Below are positions 52,966-62,369 of a stretch of 64,000 bases of DNA, piece after piece. The notes under the pieces are model-generated. The model saw nothing but the letters and a program-made list of their open reading frames with translations. It had not been told where the DNA came from and searched no databases. This DNA comes from Burkholderia sp. HI2500 (GTDB lineage Bacteria > Pseudomonadota > Gammaproteobacteria > Burkholderiales > Burkholderiaceae). The translations under genes and the position numbers were made by a program. How positions within the stretch are numbered: position 1 is the stretch's first letter; each line of letters starts with the position of its first letter. The stretch is from positions 2,728,001 to 2,792,000 of the forward strand of contig NZ_NKFL01000006.1 in the NCBI RefSeq assembly GCF_002223055.1, written 5' to 3'.

Positions 52966-53190
52966 ATGACAAAAGAAAGCCACGCTTCGCCGTTCCTTCG
53001 CAACCTGAAGATCGTCGGCTATTGCGGCCTTGCCGCGGTGGTACTCGCGCTGTTCGTCGCGATGTGCGCGATCCTGAAGGAAAGCGCACTCGACCGCGAC
53101 GCCGCGCAACACCCTGCCGATACCGCTGAACTGCACGATGCGGGCGCTGGCCCGTCCGCATCGGCCGAATCGGCCAAGACACCCGGCTGA
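52966..53190 (+). CDS. Small single-pass membrane protein (74 aa)
   Basis: A 74-residue protein with one hydrophobic segment (about residues 16-38, V-G-Y-C-G-L-A-A-V-V-L-A-L-F) between a short basic N-terminus and an acidic, Ala/Asp-rich tail. GGAG precedes the ATG at 52966. It is not a recognised family; the tail probably lies in the periplasm. It stands alone and converges on the phosphatase gene. Confidence 0.55.
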   Translation: MTKESHASPFLRNLKIVGYCGLAAVVLALFVAMCAILKESALDRDAAQHPADTAELHDAGAGPSASAESAKTPG

Positions 53191-53216
53191 CCGCGTTCGG
53201 CCCTTTCTCCTGCCGC

Positions 53217-53798
53217 TTACGGCGCGTGCCGGCGGCCCATCACGGCGGCATGCACCGAATCGCCGAGCCGTTCGAGCAGCGCGGTCACGCGTTGCCCGTA
53301 CAGGTGCGCGGCCAGCGCGCCGGCCGTGCCGACCAGCACGCCGCCTGCCATGTCGAACGGCCAGTGCACGCCCACATAGATACGTCCCCATGCAATCGCC
53401 GCGGCCATCGCGACCATCACGAACCCGGTGAACCGGGTCGTGCCGCCGAGCATCAACCCGACCGCCATGCTCCACGCGAACGTCATGTGATCGCTCGGAA
53501 ACGAGCTGTCCGGCGCGTGCGGAATCAGCTGCGTGCCGACGCCCGCCATGAACGGGCGCGGCGAGAACCAGAAATGTCCGATGACCTGCGCGAGCGCGAG
53601 CGCCACGCACACGCCGACGCCGGCTTCGATCGCCTGGCGCCGCGTCGGGCGCGCGCCGAAGATCCAGGTCAGCAGCAGCATCGCGGGCAACGCATAGACG
53701 AGCCAGTCGGCGGCGAAGATGGCGAGGCGGGCCACGCCCGGCTGCGGCGCAACCCCGGCGTTGATGGCGGAAAAGAGGGTGAGATTGAGGGTCTGCAT
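53217..53798 (-). CDS. PAP2 phosphatase, BcrC/YbjG-like undecaprenyl-PP phosphatase
   Basis: A 193-residue membrane phosphatase with all three PAP2 motifs: F-W-F-S-P-R-P, P-S-D-H and G-R-I-Y-V-G-V-H-W-P-F-D. The start M-Q-T-L-N-L-T-L-F-S-A-I-N-A matches BcrC/YbjG-type undecaprenyl diphosphatases, which recycle the cell-wall lipid carrier and give bacitracin resistance. I chose ATG 53798 over 53819 because it begins that pattern and because the distal ATG follows directly on a U-tract. A terminator-like hairpin sits just upstream. Confidence 0.88.
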   Translation of the reverse strand: MQTLNLTLFSAINAGVAPQPGVARLAIFAADWLVYALPAMLLLTWIFGARPTRRQAIEAGVGVCVALALAQVIGHFWFSPRPFMAGVGTQLIPHAPDSSFPSDHMTFAWSMAVGLMLGGTTRFTGFVMVAMAAAIAWGRIYVGVHWPFDMAGGVLVGTAGALAAHLYGQRVTALLERLGDSVHAAVMGRRHAP

Positions 53799-53819
53799 GA
53801 ATCCGGTTGCGTGGGGCAT

Positions 53820-53843
53820 AAAAAATCGGCCGGTTGCCCGGCC
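53820..53843 (-). terminator. Terminator-like hairpin in the phosphatase leader
   Basis: On the minus strand GGCCGG-GCAA-CCGGCC (GNRA loop) is followed by GATTTTTT, a textbook intrinsic terminator, but it lies only about 20 bases before the phosphatase start codon at 53798. It either ends a short leader RNA or acts as an attenuator. Confidence 0.65.
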
Positions 53844-54239
53844 TGCTACGAACGATGCTAAGGCGCGCCCGCTTAAGTGATGCTTAATAAGACGACCGCG
53901 CGACGAAGCCCGCCGCCGCGAACGCGCTTAGAGCCTGCACTGCAACACAAGTTCACACATTTGTCATATTCCCGCGAGACCGTCTCCCGAAAAGGCTCAC
54001 CTGGCATCCCGTAAAGACTCACCTTTTTCACATCGTGGCGTCATCGACGCGTGCAAACATCGGGACGCCGGGTGCCATCCAGACCGTTTGCGTCATTCAT
54101 CTCAATATATACGCTGCAAATGCTTCGAAATCGGCAACAATTAATTCCATATGCGGCATCGCACAACGGCAACGCACAGGCATAGGATTACGAGCTTACG
54201 AGCACTCATCCACGAAGCGATCAACAACAAGGAGTCCGC
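53844..54239. other. Divergent promoter region, no gene
   Basis: About 400 bases between the phosphatase leader and adc. It has two copies of a short motif (53986-54002 and 54008-54024) that recurs elsewhere, and an AAGGAG site before adc. No coding frame is convincing. Confidence 0.5.
53986..54024 (+). repeat. Dispersed motif, tandem pair upstream of adc
   Basis: CCCGAAAAGGCTCACCT (53986) and CCCGTAAAGACTCACCT (54008) lie 22 bases apart, start to start. Relatives occur at 59713 and 62270-62317. Confidence 0.65.
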
Positions 54240-54980
54240 ATGAAACCCAGCGATGTCCGATCGAAAGCGTTTGCGATGCCGTTGACCAGCCCCGCCTTCC
54301 CGATGGGCCCTTACCGTTTCGTCGATCGTGAGTTCCTGATCATCACGTATCGCACCGATCCGGACCGTCTCCGCGAAATCGTCCCCGAGCCGCTGCAGGT
54401 CACCGAGCCGCTCGTGCATTACGAATTCATCCGCATGGCCGATTCGACCGGCTTCGGCGACTACACCGAAAGCGGTCAGGTGATTCCCGTCGAATACAAC
54501 GGCCAGCCGGGCGGCTATACGCTCGCGATGTATCTCGACGATCACCCGCCGATCGCCGGCGGCCGCGAGTTGTGGGGCTTCCCGAAGAAGCTCGCGTCGC
54601 CCACGCTGCACGTGAACACCGACCACCTCCTCGGCACGCTCGACTACGGCAAGGTGCGCGTCGCCACCGGCACGATGGGCTACAAGCACAAGGAACTCGA
54701 CATCGACGAGCAGACCAGGCGTCTCGCCGGCCCCAATTTCCTGCTGAAGATCATCCCGCACGTCGACGGCACCGCGCGCGTCTGCGAACTGGTGCGCTAC
54801 TACATGCAGGACATCAAGATGAAGGGCGCGTGGACGGGCCCCGCATCGCTCGAGCTGGCGCCGCATGCGCTCGCGCCGGTGGCCGACCTGCCCGTGCTCG
54901 AAATCGTCGAAGCCCGACACATCGTCGCAGATTTGACACTGGGCCTCGGCGAAGTCGTCTACGATTACCTGGCTCAGTAA
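54240..54980 (+). CDS. adc: Acetoacetate decarboxylase
   Basis: A 246-residue acetoacetate decarboxylase, converting acetoacetate to acetone and CO2. The active-site segment [10 protein letters not shown] has the adjacent lysines (one forms the Schiff base, the other lowers its pKa), as in the Clostridium enzyme, and the length matches. AAGGAG precedes the ATG. It is first in a three-gene operon with 3-hydroxybutyrate dehydrogenase and a patatin-like protein, so acetoacetate is the shared metabolite. Confidence 0.93.
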   Translation: MKPSDVRSKAFAMPLTSPAFPMGPYRFVDREFLIITYRTDPDRLREIVPEPLQVTEPLVHYEFIRMADSTGFGDYTESGQVIPVEYNGQPGGYTLAMYLDDHPPIAGGRELWGFPKKLASPTLHVNTDHLLGTLDYGKVRVATGTMGYKHKELDIDEQTRRLAGPNFLLKIIPHVDGTARVCELVRYYMQDIKMKGAWTGPASLELAPHALAPVADLPVLEIVEARHIVADLTLGLGEVVYDYLAQ

Positions 54981-55032
54981 CACGTCCGCAGTCCTTTCTC
55001 CCTGTCAATCCTTTCACCACGGGAATTCGAAC

Positions 55033-55818
55033 ATGAGCAACCTGAATGGCAAGACCGCAGTCGTCACGGGCGCCGCGAGCGGCATCGGCAAGGAAATCGC
55101 ACTCGAGCTCGCGAAAGCGGGCGCGGCCGTCGCGATCGCCGACCTGAACCAGGACGGCGCGAACGCGGTCGCCGACGAGATCGTCAAGGCGGGCGGCAAG
55201 GCGATCGGCGTCGCGATGGACGTGACGAACGAGGAAGCCGTGAACAGCGGTATCGACAAGGTGGCCGAAACGTTCGGCTCGGTCGACATCCTCGTGTCGA
55301 ACGCGGGCATCCAGATCGTCAATCCGATCGAGAACTATTCGTTCGCCGACTGGAAGAAGATGCAGGCGATCCACGTCGACGGCGCGTTCCTGACGACCAA
55401 GGCCGCGCTGAAGCACATGTACAAGGACGATCGCGGCGGTGTCGTGATCTACATGGGTTCGGTGCACTCGCACGAAGCGTCGCCGCTGAAGTCGGCGTAC
55501 GTGACAGCCAAGCACGGCCTGCTCGGCCTGGCCCGCGTGCTGGCGAAGGAAGGCGCAAAGCACAACGTGCGCTCGCACGTCGTGTGTCCGGGCTTCGTGC
55601 GCACGCCGCTGGTCGACAAGCAGATTCCGGAGCAGGCGAAGGAACTCGGGATCAGCGAAGAGGAAGTGGTGAAGAAGGTGATGCTCGGCAATACGGTCGA
55701 CGGCGTGTTCACGACCGTTCAGGACGTCGCGCAGACGGTGCTGTTCCTGTCGGCGTTCCCGAGCGCCGCGCTCACGGGCCAGTCGTTCATCGTCAGCCAC
55801 GGCTGGTTCATGCAATGA
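55033..55818 (+). CDS. bdhA: 3-hydroxybutyrate dehydrogenase
   Basis: A 261-residue short-chain dehydrogenase interconverting (R)-3-hydroxybutyrate and acetoacetate with NAD. It has [15 protein letters not shown], the H-S-H-E-A-S segment and Y-V-T-A-K, and ends in H-G-W-F-M-Q, the C-terminal pattern of bacterial 3-hydroxybutyrate dehydrogenases. It lies 52 bases after adc and overlaps the patatin gene by four bases (ATGA). It probably works in poly-3-hydroxybutyrate or ketone-body use. Confidence 0.93.
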   Translation: MSNLNGKTAVVTGAASGIGKEIALELAKAGAAVAIADLNQDGANAVADEIVKAGGKAIGVAMDVTNEEAVNSGIDKVAETFGSVDILVSNAGIQIVNPIENYSFADWKKMQAIHVDGAFLTTKAALKHMYKDDRGGVVIYMGSVHSHEASPLKSAYVTAKHGLLGLARVLAKEGAKHNVRSHVVCPGFVRTPLVDKQIPEQAKELGISEEEVVKKVMLGNTVDGVFTTVQDVAQTVLFLSAFPSAALTGQSFIVSHGWFMQ

Positions 55819-57032
55819 AGCCGCACGCCCGCACCGAAAAGCAGGCCGTCGATGCGGCGGACCTGCATCACGAGGCCGGCGCACCGGCCGTCGCGCGCAC
55901 GCTGCCGTACGAGACGATCGCGCTCGTGCTGCAAGGCGGCGGCGCGCTCGGCGCGTACCAGGCCGGCGTGTTCGAAGGGCTGCACGAGGCGGGCATCCCG
56001 CTCGACTGGATCGCGGGCATCTCGATCGGCGCGCTCAACACCGCGCTGATCGCGGGCAATGCGCCCGAGCATCGTGTCGAGCGGCTGCGCGAGTTCTGGG
56101 AAACGATCTGCAAGCCGGCGTTCTTCCCGACGATTCCGGCCGCATTCGAGTTCGCGCTGTTCAACAGCATCGACCAGGTCCGCACGTTCTTCACCGCGTC
56201 GCAGGCCGCGAGCGCGATGATGCAGGGCCAGCAGGGCTTCTTCGTGCCGCGCTTCCCGCCGCCGCTGCCGGGCGTGTCGGATCATCCGGAGAAGATCAGC
56301 TGGTACGACACGTCGCAACTGCGCGCGACGCTGCTGAAGCTGTGCGATTTCGACCGGATCAATTCGGGCGAAACGCGCGTGTCGGTCGGCGCGGTCAACG
56401 TCGGTACCGGCAACTTCGTGTACTTCGACAACTCGCGCATCCGTCTCGCGCCCGAGCACTTCATGGCGTCCGGCGCGCTGCCGCCCGCGTTCCCGCCTGT
56501 CGAGATCGACGGCGAGTACTACTGGGACGGTGGCGTGGTGTCGAATACGCCGCTGATGGAAGTGCTCCGCGCCCGGCCGCGCCGCGACACGCTCGCGTTC
56601 CAGGTCGATCTGTGGAGCGCGCGCGGGCCGCTGCCGCGCACGATGGCCGACGTCGCGGAACGCACGAAGGACGTGCAGTATTCGAGCCGCACGCGTTTCG
56701 TCACCGACACGCTGCAGCGCGAACAGCGCTACCGCAACGTGCTGCGCCACGTGCTCGACCAGGTGCCGGAAGAGCAGCGCAAGGCGGATCCGTGGTGCAT
56801 CGAGGCCGATGCGATGTCGTGCAGCAAGAAGTACAACATCCAGCACCTGATCTACCAGCAGAAGGCGTACGAGCATCACTACAAGGACTATCAGTTCGGT
56901 CTGTCGACGATGCGTGACCACTGGACCGCGGGTCTCGACGACATCCGCAAGACGCTCGCAGTCAAGGACGGCCTCGCGCTGCCCAACAACGACGCGGGCT
57001 TCGTGACGCACGACATTCACCGCAAGCGGTAA
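55815..57032 (+). CDS. Patatin-like phospholipase
   Basis: A 405-residue patatin-like lipid hydrolase. The oxyanion loop is [10 protein letters not shown], the nucleophile is in G-I-S-I-G-A-L and the Asp of the dyad in W-D-G-G-V, so the catalytic dyad is complete. A C-terminal DUF3734-like part extends it past the core. No signal peptide. The start overlaps the bdhA stop (ATGA). In this operon it may act on poly-3-hydroxybutyrate granule lipids or oligomers, as patatin-like proteins do in some PHB producers; this is inference. Confidence 0.9.
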   Translation: MKPHARTEKQAVDAADLHHEAGAPAVARTLPYETIALVLQGGGALGAYQAGVFEGLHEAGIPLDWIAGISIGALNTALIAGNAPEHRVERLREFWETICKPAFFPTIPAAFEFALFNSIDQVRTFFTASQAASAMMQGQQGFFVPRFPPPLPGVSDHPEKISWYDTSQLRATLLKLCDFDRINSGETRVSVGAVNVGTGNFVYFDNSRIRLAPEHFMASGALPPAFPPVEIDGEYYWDGGVVSNTPLMEVLRARPRRDTLAFQVDLWSARGPLPRTMADVAERTKDVQYSSRTRFVTDTLQREQRYRNVLRHVLDQVPEEQRKADPWCIEADAMSCSKKYNIQHLIYQQKAYEHHYKDYQFGLSTMRDHWTAGLDDIRKTLAVKDGLALPNNDAGFVTHDIHRKR

Positions 57033-57092
57033 TGCCGTGTGCGACGGATCGGCGCGATGCATGCGCCGGTCCGTCCTCTTCTCCGATTCGCC

Positions 57093-57557
57093 ATGCCGAT
57101 CTTCATCGCACTCTTCGCGCTCATCGCTCTCGGATGGGGCGCGGTTCACCTGTTTCACGTCATCGCCGCGCAGTTCGGCCAGCCGGTTGCGATCGCGGCC
57201 GCCGTGCTCGCCGCCGCGATCCTGATCGCGCTCGTCGCCTGGCGGATCAAGCGCCGACGCGACATCGCACCGAATACGAAGGAAGAAGGCTGGACCCACG
57301 TCGTGCATCGCGCGTGGGGCGAGCTGCGGGTGTCCGCGACGCAGGGGCTGCTGTGGCTGTCGCACGACGGCGCGGACGGCCGCTATACGCTGTCGCAGCT
57401 CGACGGCTGCCGGGCCGCACCGATCGGCGGCCGCTGGCATCTCGTCGTGCGCGTGCGCGACGCCGTGCGCAGCGAATGGAAGCTGCCGATGACGGACAAG
57501 CGCGATGCGCAGCGCTGGGCGCGCGTGCTGACGCTCGCGAAGGACAACCGGCTCTGA
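57093..57557 (+). CDS. Small membrane protein, unknown (about 154 aa)
   Basis: An unrecognised protein with two membrane segments at the N-terminus (about 2-24 and 31-50), a basic R-I-K-R-R-R stop-transfer, and a cytosolic beta-rich domain with W-G-E-L-R-V-S and W-H-L-V-V-R-V-R that looks PH-like. The start is uncertain: ATG 57093, ATG 57057 and GTG 57039 are all in frame and none has a clear ribosome-binding site. It follows the patatin gene closely and may share its transcript. Confidence 0.6.
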   Translation: MPIFIALFALIALGWGAVHLFHVIAAQFGQPVAIAAAVLAAAILIALVAWRIKRRRDIAPNTKEEGWTHVVHRAWGELRVSATQGLLWLSHDGADGRYTLSQLDGCRAAPIGGRWHLVVRVRDAVRSEWKLPMTDKRDAQRWARVLTLAKDNRL

Positions 57558-57627
57558 CACGACGCTCGGCGAATGCGCACGTGCGCCCGGCACGAACCGC
57601 CGCGCAGGCTGTCCCGTCGTGCGCGCG

Positions 57628-58512
57628 CTAGCGCGCCTTCAGCGCCCACAACGCATCGAGCACGTGCTGGGTCGCCCGCTCGACCGGCCCCGCCCGATGC
57701 GCGATACCCAGTTCACGCCACAGCGCCGGGCGCAACGCCCGCATGACGATGCGTGCATCGGGTAGCGGGGCGCCCGCTTCATGGGGCAACAGCGTCGCGC
57801 CGTAACCCGCCGCGACCAGGCTCTTGATCGCATCGTTGTAGTTGAGTTCGATCCGCGGCTCCGGCCGGTGGCCGCCGAGCGCGAACCATTCCGTCGTGAG
57901 CCGCGACAGGCGCGTGGTCGCATCGTTGAGAATCAGCGGGCGGGCGGCCAGGTAGCCGGGCGTCACGCGCGCCGGAAGCGGCCAGTCCGCCGGCAGAAAC
58001 GCCATCACGGGATCGCGTCGCCACGCGCGGATCGACAGCCCCGCGACCGCCGTCTGCGGCAGCGCCACCAGTCCGACGTCGAGCGTGCCCTGCGCAATGC
58101 GCGCCAGCGTGTCGTGCGACGTGAGCACCGCGATCTGCACATCGATATCCGGACGCGCGTCGCGTAACCGGGCCACCGCCTGCGGCAACAGGTGCGCGAT
58201 CGCCCCGGTCGATGCGCCGAGGCGTACGCGCCCGGACAGCCCCTGCACCTGCCGCTGCACATCGTCCAGCGTGGATTCGACCTCGGCCAGCAGGCGGCGC
58301 GCCCGTTCCACCAGCACTTCACCGATCGCAGACGGCCGCACGTTGCCACGCGTGCGGGACAGCAACGGCGCGCCGATCCGGCTTTCCAGTTCGGCAATGT
58401 GAAGACTGACGGTTGGCGGCGCGAGATGAAGCCATTGCGCCGCCGCGACAAAGGACCCGTGGTCCGCGATGGCGACCAGCGTGCGCAGGCGGTCCAGGCT
58501 GATCTCTCGCAT
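57628..58512 (-). CDS. LysR-family regulator, divergent from argC
   Basis: A 294-residue LysR-type regulator with a winged helix-turn-helix (S-F-V-A-A-A-Q-W-L-H-L-A-P-P-T-V-S) and a standard effector domain. It lies divergent from argC with a 120-base AT-richer gap. Position suggests it regulates argC or itself, but LysR control of an arginine gene is unusual and its effector is unknown. Confidence 0.88.
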   Translation of the reverse strand: MREISLDRLRTLVAIADHGSFVAAAQWLHLAPPTVSLHIAELESRIGAPLLSRTRGNVRPSAIGEVLVERARRLLAEVESTLDDVQRQVQGLSGRVRLGASTGAIAHLLPQAVARLRDARPDIDVQIAVLTSHDTLARIAQGTLDVGLVALPQTAVAGLSIRAWRRDPVMAFLPADWPLPARVTPGYLAARPLILNDATTRLSRLTTEWFALGGHRPEPRIELNYNDAIKSLVAAGYGATLLPHEAGAPLPDARIVMRALRPALWRELGIAHRAGPVERATQHVLDALWALKAR

Positions 58513-58632
58513 CCTTCACCTCTCGTTCAAGAAAACTGAATCTCGCAGTCAGCAAATTCAACTTTTCCTATTCTAGGTGTTCGGCGGACGATACGGCTTT
58601 CCCGACGACCGAACCGAAGGAACGCGACCCTC

Positions 58633-59580
58633 ATGAGTCAGCCCACTGTCTATATCGACGGCGATCAAGGCACGACCGGATTGCTGATCCACGAACGCCT
58701 GCGCGGGCGTGACGACCTGCAGCTCGTCACGCTGCCGGACACCGAACGCAAGGATCCCGTGCGGCGCGCCGAAGCGATCAACGCAGCCGACATCGCGATC
58801 CTGTGCCTGCCCGACGCGGCCGCGCGCGAGGCGGTCGGCTTCATCCGGAATCCGGCGGTGCGCGTGATCGACGCGAGTTCGGCCCATCGCACGCAGCCGG
58901 ATTGGGTCTACGGCTTTCCCGAGATGGCGAGCGGGCACGCACTGACGATTGCGCACGCACGGCGCGTCACCAATCCGGGCTGCTATCCGACCGGCGCGAT
59001 CGCGCTGCTGCGACCGCTGCAACAGGCCGGCCTGCTGCCGCGCGACTACCCGGTGAGCATCCATGCCGTCTCCGGGTACTCGGGCGGCGGACGGGCTGCC
59101 GTCGACGCATTCGAGTCGAACGATGCTTCGCAAGCCAAACCGCTACAGGTCTACGGCCTCGCACTCGCGCACAAGCATGTGCCGGAGATCCAGCTGCATG
59201 CCGGTCTGACGAATCGTCCGATGTTCGTGCCGGCCTACGGTGCCTATCGGCAAGGCATCGTGCTCACCGTGCCGATCGAGTTGCGCCTGCTTCCTGCCGG
59301 CGTGACCGGTGAGCAGCTGCATGCGTGTCTTGCGCACCATTACGCCGACGCGCGTCACGTCGACGTCACGCCGCTCGCGGAAACACACGCGATCACGCAT
59401 CTCGATCCGCAAGCACTGAACGGCACCAATGACCTGAAGCTCGGCGTGTTCGTCAATGCGGATCACGGCCAGGTGCTGCTGTCCGCCGTATTCGACAATC
59501 TCGGCAAAGGGGCATCCGGCGCGGCCGTGCAGAATCTCGACCTGATGCTCGGCGCGGCAAGCGCGGCGAAAGCGGCGTAA
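58633..59580 (+). CDS. argC: N-acetyl-gamma-glutamyl-phosphate reductase
   Basis: A 315-residue reductase of arginine synthesis, of the shorter AGPR type found in many proteobacteria. It has G-D-Q-G-T-T-G near the start (cofactor loop), the active-site Cys in [10 protein letters not shown] and H-K-H-V-P-E with the catalytic His. It is alone here, with no other arg gene adjoining. It may be a second argC of the genome, which the divergent LysR gene would control separately. Confidence 0.93.
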   Translation: MSQPTVYIDGDQGTTGLLIHERLRGRDDLQLVTLPDTERKDPVRRAEAINAADIAILCLPDAAAREAVGFIRNPAVRVIDASSAHRTQPDWVYGFPEMASGHALTIAHARRVTNPGCYPTGAIALLRPLQQAGLLPRDYPVSIHAVSGYSGGGRAAVDAFESNDASQAKPLQVYGLALAHKHVPEIQLHAGLTNRPMFVPAYGAYRQGIVLTVPIELRLLPAGVTGEQLHACLAHHYADARHVDVTPLAETHAITHLDPQALNGTNDLKLGVFVNADHGQVLLSAVFDNLGKGASGAAVQNLDLMLGAASAAKAA

Positions 59581-59712
59581 GCCGCGTGCGGGCACCATCG
59601 TCGGCCGGCCTGGCACATTGCGGCCGCGAAGCGTGGGCAACCGTTCGACGCTACCGGCTCGCGACGTGATTGCGAGCCGGAAACAAATGCCTGCCGACGT
59701 TCCGCACATGCC

Positions 59713-59729
59713 CCCGTAAAAGCTCACCT
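59713..59729 (+). repeat. Dispersed motif copy between convergent genes
   Basis: CCCGTAAAAGCTCACCT, differing at two positions from the copy at 54008. It lies between the ends of argC and the DmlR-like gene. Confidence 0.65.
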
Positions 59730-59739
59730 TTAGCCGGTT

Positions 59740-60663
59740 TCAAGCCGTCTCGTCACCCGCGGCGGCATTCAAGCCGGCTAGCGTCTCCACCAGAAAATCC
59801 ACGCACACGCGCACTTTCGCCGACGCCGCGACACGTTCCGGATACACGGCCCAGATGTTCGCGGGCTGGATGGCGTCCGGCAGCACGCGACACAGTGCGC
59901 CGCGTTCGATCAGCGGCGCGGCTTCCCAGATCGAACGCAACACGATGCCGCGCCCGGCCAGTGCCCACTGCACGGCCACTTCACCATGGTTCGTCGACAG
60001 CGCGCCGCCGACCTTCACCGTTGCCGTTTCACCGCGCACGTTGAGCCGCCACACGCCGAACGGGTGATCGCGCTCCTTGATGGCCAGACAGTCGTGCGAC
60101 GCGAGATCCGCGAGCGAGCGCGGCGTGCCGCGCCGTGCGAGATAGTCGGGCGCGGCACACAGCACGCGGTAGTTCGCGGCGAGGCGGCGCGCGATCAGGT
60201 GATCGGCGATCTCGTCGCCGATGCGCACGTCGAGGTCGTAGCCTTCACCCGCGACATCGACGAGCCGGTCGAACAGATCGAGCCGCACGTTCAGCTGCGG
60301 AAAGCGCGCGGTGAAGTCGAGCAGCGCCGGCGCGATGATGTGCCGGCCGAAGCCGAAGCTGCTCGAAATGCGCAGCGTGCCGCGCGGCACCGTGCGCGTG
60401 GTCGACACGTCCTCGACGAGATGATCGACGTCGTCGAGGATCTTCTCGGCGCGCGCGTACACGCGTTCGCCGGCTTCCGTGACCGTCACGCGGCGCGTCG
60501 AGCGATGCAGCAGGCGCGTGCCGAGCTGCGCCTCGAGCAACGCGATGCGCTTGCTGACATAGGCGGGTGACACCGCGAGCTGCTCGGCGGCCGCGCTGAA
60601 GCTGGTCAGGCGGACGACCAGGCTGAACACGCGCAGGTCGTCCAGATTCGGCGATTTGTTCAC
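59740..60663 (-). CDS. LysR-family regulator (DmlR-like)
   Basis: A 307-residue LysR-type regulator. The helix-turn-helix reads S-F-S-A-A-A-E-Q-L-A-V-S-P-A-Y-V-S-K-R, and the effector domain resembles DmlR, the activator of D-malate dehydrogenase in E. coli. It is divergent from the tartrate/malate dehydrogenase gene with a 117-base AT-rich region, the same layout as dmlR/dmlA. Control of that gene by a hydroxy acid is therefore likely. Confidence 0.9.
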   Translation of the reverse strand: MNKSPNLDDLRVFSLVVRLTSFSAAAEQLAVSPAYVSKRIALLEAQLGTRLLHRSTRRVTVTEAGERVYARAEKILDDVDHLVEDVSTTRTVPRGTLRISSSFGFGRHIIAPALLDFTARFPQLNVRLDLFDRLVDVAGEGYDLDVRIGDEIADHLIARRLAANYRVLCAAPDYLARRGTPRSLADLASHDCLAIKERDHPFGVWRLNVRGETATVKVGGALSTNHGEVAVQWALAGRGIVLRSIWEAAPLIERGALCRVLPDAIQPANIWAVYPERVAASAKVRVCVDFLVETLAGLNAAAGDETA

Positions 60664-60780
60664 GATTCGTGGAGAGTCAATTAACCTTTCGCGTGATTTT
60701 AATCTGAATGGAAATAAATAGAATGATGTAACGCGCCGCTACCGCCCCAGGCTGCCGGCCGCCCAGCCAAGGAGATTTGC

Positions 60781-61866
60781 ATGACCGACAGGACTTACAA
60801 GATTGCCGTGATTCCCGGCGACGGTATCGGCCGCGAAGTGATGCCCGAGGGCCTGCGCGCACTCGACGCCGTGACTGCGCGCTTCGGCGTCCGCTTCGAC
60901 TTCGTCCAGATCGACTGGGCGAGCTGTGACTACTACGCGCAGCACGGCAAGATGATGCCGGACGACTGGAAGGCGCAACTGTCGGGCATGGACGCGATCC
61001 TGTTCGGCGCGGTCGGCTGGCCGGCGACGGTGCCCGATCACATTTCGCTGTGGGGCTCGCTGCTGAAATTCCGCCGCGAGTTCGACCAGTACATCAACCT
61101 GCGGCCCGCACGCCTGTTCGACGGCGTGCCGTCGCCGCTCGCCGGCCGCCGCGCGGGCGACATCGACTTCATGATCGTGCGCGAGAACACCGAGGGCGAA
61201 TATTCGTCGGTCGGCGGCACGATGTTCGAAGGCACCGAGCGCGAGATCGTGGTGCAGCAGTCGATCTTCACGCGTCACGGCACCGAGCGCGTGCTGAAAT
61301 TCGCGTTCGACCTCGCACAGCGGCGCGCGAAGCGCCTCACCGTCGCGACGAAGAGCAACGGCATCGCGATCAGCATGCCGTGGTGGGACGCGCGCACGGC
61401 CGAGATGGCCGAACGCTATCCCGACATCGCCGTCGACAAGCAGCACATCGACATCCTGTGCGCGCGCTTCGTGCTGCAGCCTGACCGCTTCGACGTCGTC
61501 GTCGCGTCGAACCTGTTCGGCGACATCCTGTCGGATCTCGGGCCGGCCTGCACGGGCACGATCGGCATCGCGCCGTCGGCGAACCTGAACCCCGACCGCA
61601 AGTTCCCGTCGCTGTTCGAACCCGTGCACGGCTCCGCGCCCGACATCGCGGGGCAATTCATCGCGAACCCGGTCGCGATGATCTGGTCGGCAGCGTTGAT
61701 GCTCGACTTCCTCGGCAACGGCGCCGGCCCCGAACGCGAAGCGCACGATGCGATCGTCGCCGCGATCGAGGACGTGCTGCGCACGGGGCCGCATTCGCGC
61801 GATCTCGGCGGCAACGCGGGGACGCAGGAAGTGGGTGAGGCAATCGCCGCGCGGATCGCGGGCTGA
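60781..61866 (+). CDS. dmlA: Tartrate dehydrogenase / D-malate dehydrogenase
   Basis: A 361-residue member of the isocitrate/isopropylmalate dehydrogenase family, acting on tartrate and decarboxylating D-malate. It shows I-P-G-D-G-I-G-R-E-V near the start, R-P-A-R substrate residues, R-E-N-T-E-G-E-Y, the catalytic Lys in A-T-K-S-N-G, and N-L-F-G-D-I-L-S-D with the metal-binding Asp residues. R-E-N-T-E-G-E-Y and the length fit TtuC/DmlA rather than LeuB. AAGGAG precedes the ATG. The DmlR-like gene is divergent. Confidence 0.92.
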   Translation: MTDRTYKIAVIPGDGIGREVMPEGLRALDAVTARFGVRFDFVQIDWASCDYYAQHGKMMPDDWKAQLSGMDAILFGAVGWPATVPDHISLWGSLLKFRREFDQYINLRPARLFDGVPSPLAGRRAGDIDFMIVRENTEGEYSSVGGTMFEGTEREIVVQQSIFTRHGTERVLKFAFDLAQRRAKRLTVATKSNGIAISMPWWDARTAEMAERYPDIAVDKQHIDILCARFVLQPDRFDVVVASNLFGDILSDLGPACTGTIGIAPSANLNPDRKFPSLFEPVHGSAPDIAGQFIANPVAMIWSAALMLDFLGNGAGPEREAHDAIVAAIEDVLRTGPHSRDLGGNAGTQEVGEAIAARIAG

Positions 61867-62369
61867 CGATCATGCCCGGCGTGATCGCACGCGCCGGGTC
61901 GTGACTGCGTGAATCGGTGAGGGGTGAGCGCAGTGCGGTGAGCAACACGCAACGCATTTGCGCACTCGTGCGAGTACCGTCGCCTGCACGGTGAATCGAG
62001 TGGTGAGCAATACCGCACCGCAACGCGCACGGCTCTCGCTATCCGACGTCGACACGATCGGTGAGTTGCACATCGCGCGCGTGCACACCGATCGTCAATC
62101 CACTGCCGGCGCTGTGCGATCGGTGAGATGCATCACGCCGTAAAGCACACCGTTGCGTGCGAACACGTGCATCACGCGATGCCAACATGTGCGGCACGTC
62201 CGCTTTGCCCGATGCGATGCCGCGTCGAACCGCTCACTGCACACAGTCCGACGCAACATTTCACCTCCTCCCGAAAAATCTCACCCTCAGCGCACCGACT
62301 CCCGAATTTCCTCACCGTTGCATCCTGGTGATACGTTCGTCGATCCGTCGAGTCGAGCCGACGCGTGCG
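61867..62369. other. Gap without a gene, with short repeats
   Basis: A 503-base gap. It holds several GGTGAG words in the first part and two CTCACC motif copies at 62270 and 62301. No coding frame is convincing; the short open frames give Arg/Thr-rich translations. Confidence 0.55.
62270..62317 (+). repeat. Dispersed motif, degenerate pair
   Basis: CCCGAAAAATCTCACCC (62270) and CCCGAATTTCCTCACCG (62301) are weaker versions of the motif at 53986, 54008 and 59713, again as a pair. Confidence 0.5.

Noticed and set aside
61867..62369. Possible CRISPR-like array because of repeated CTCACC/GGTGAG words
   Set aside because: Repeats are short, unevenly spaced and partly inverted; there are no regular spacers and no cas genes.
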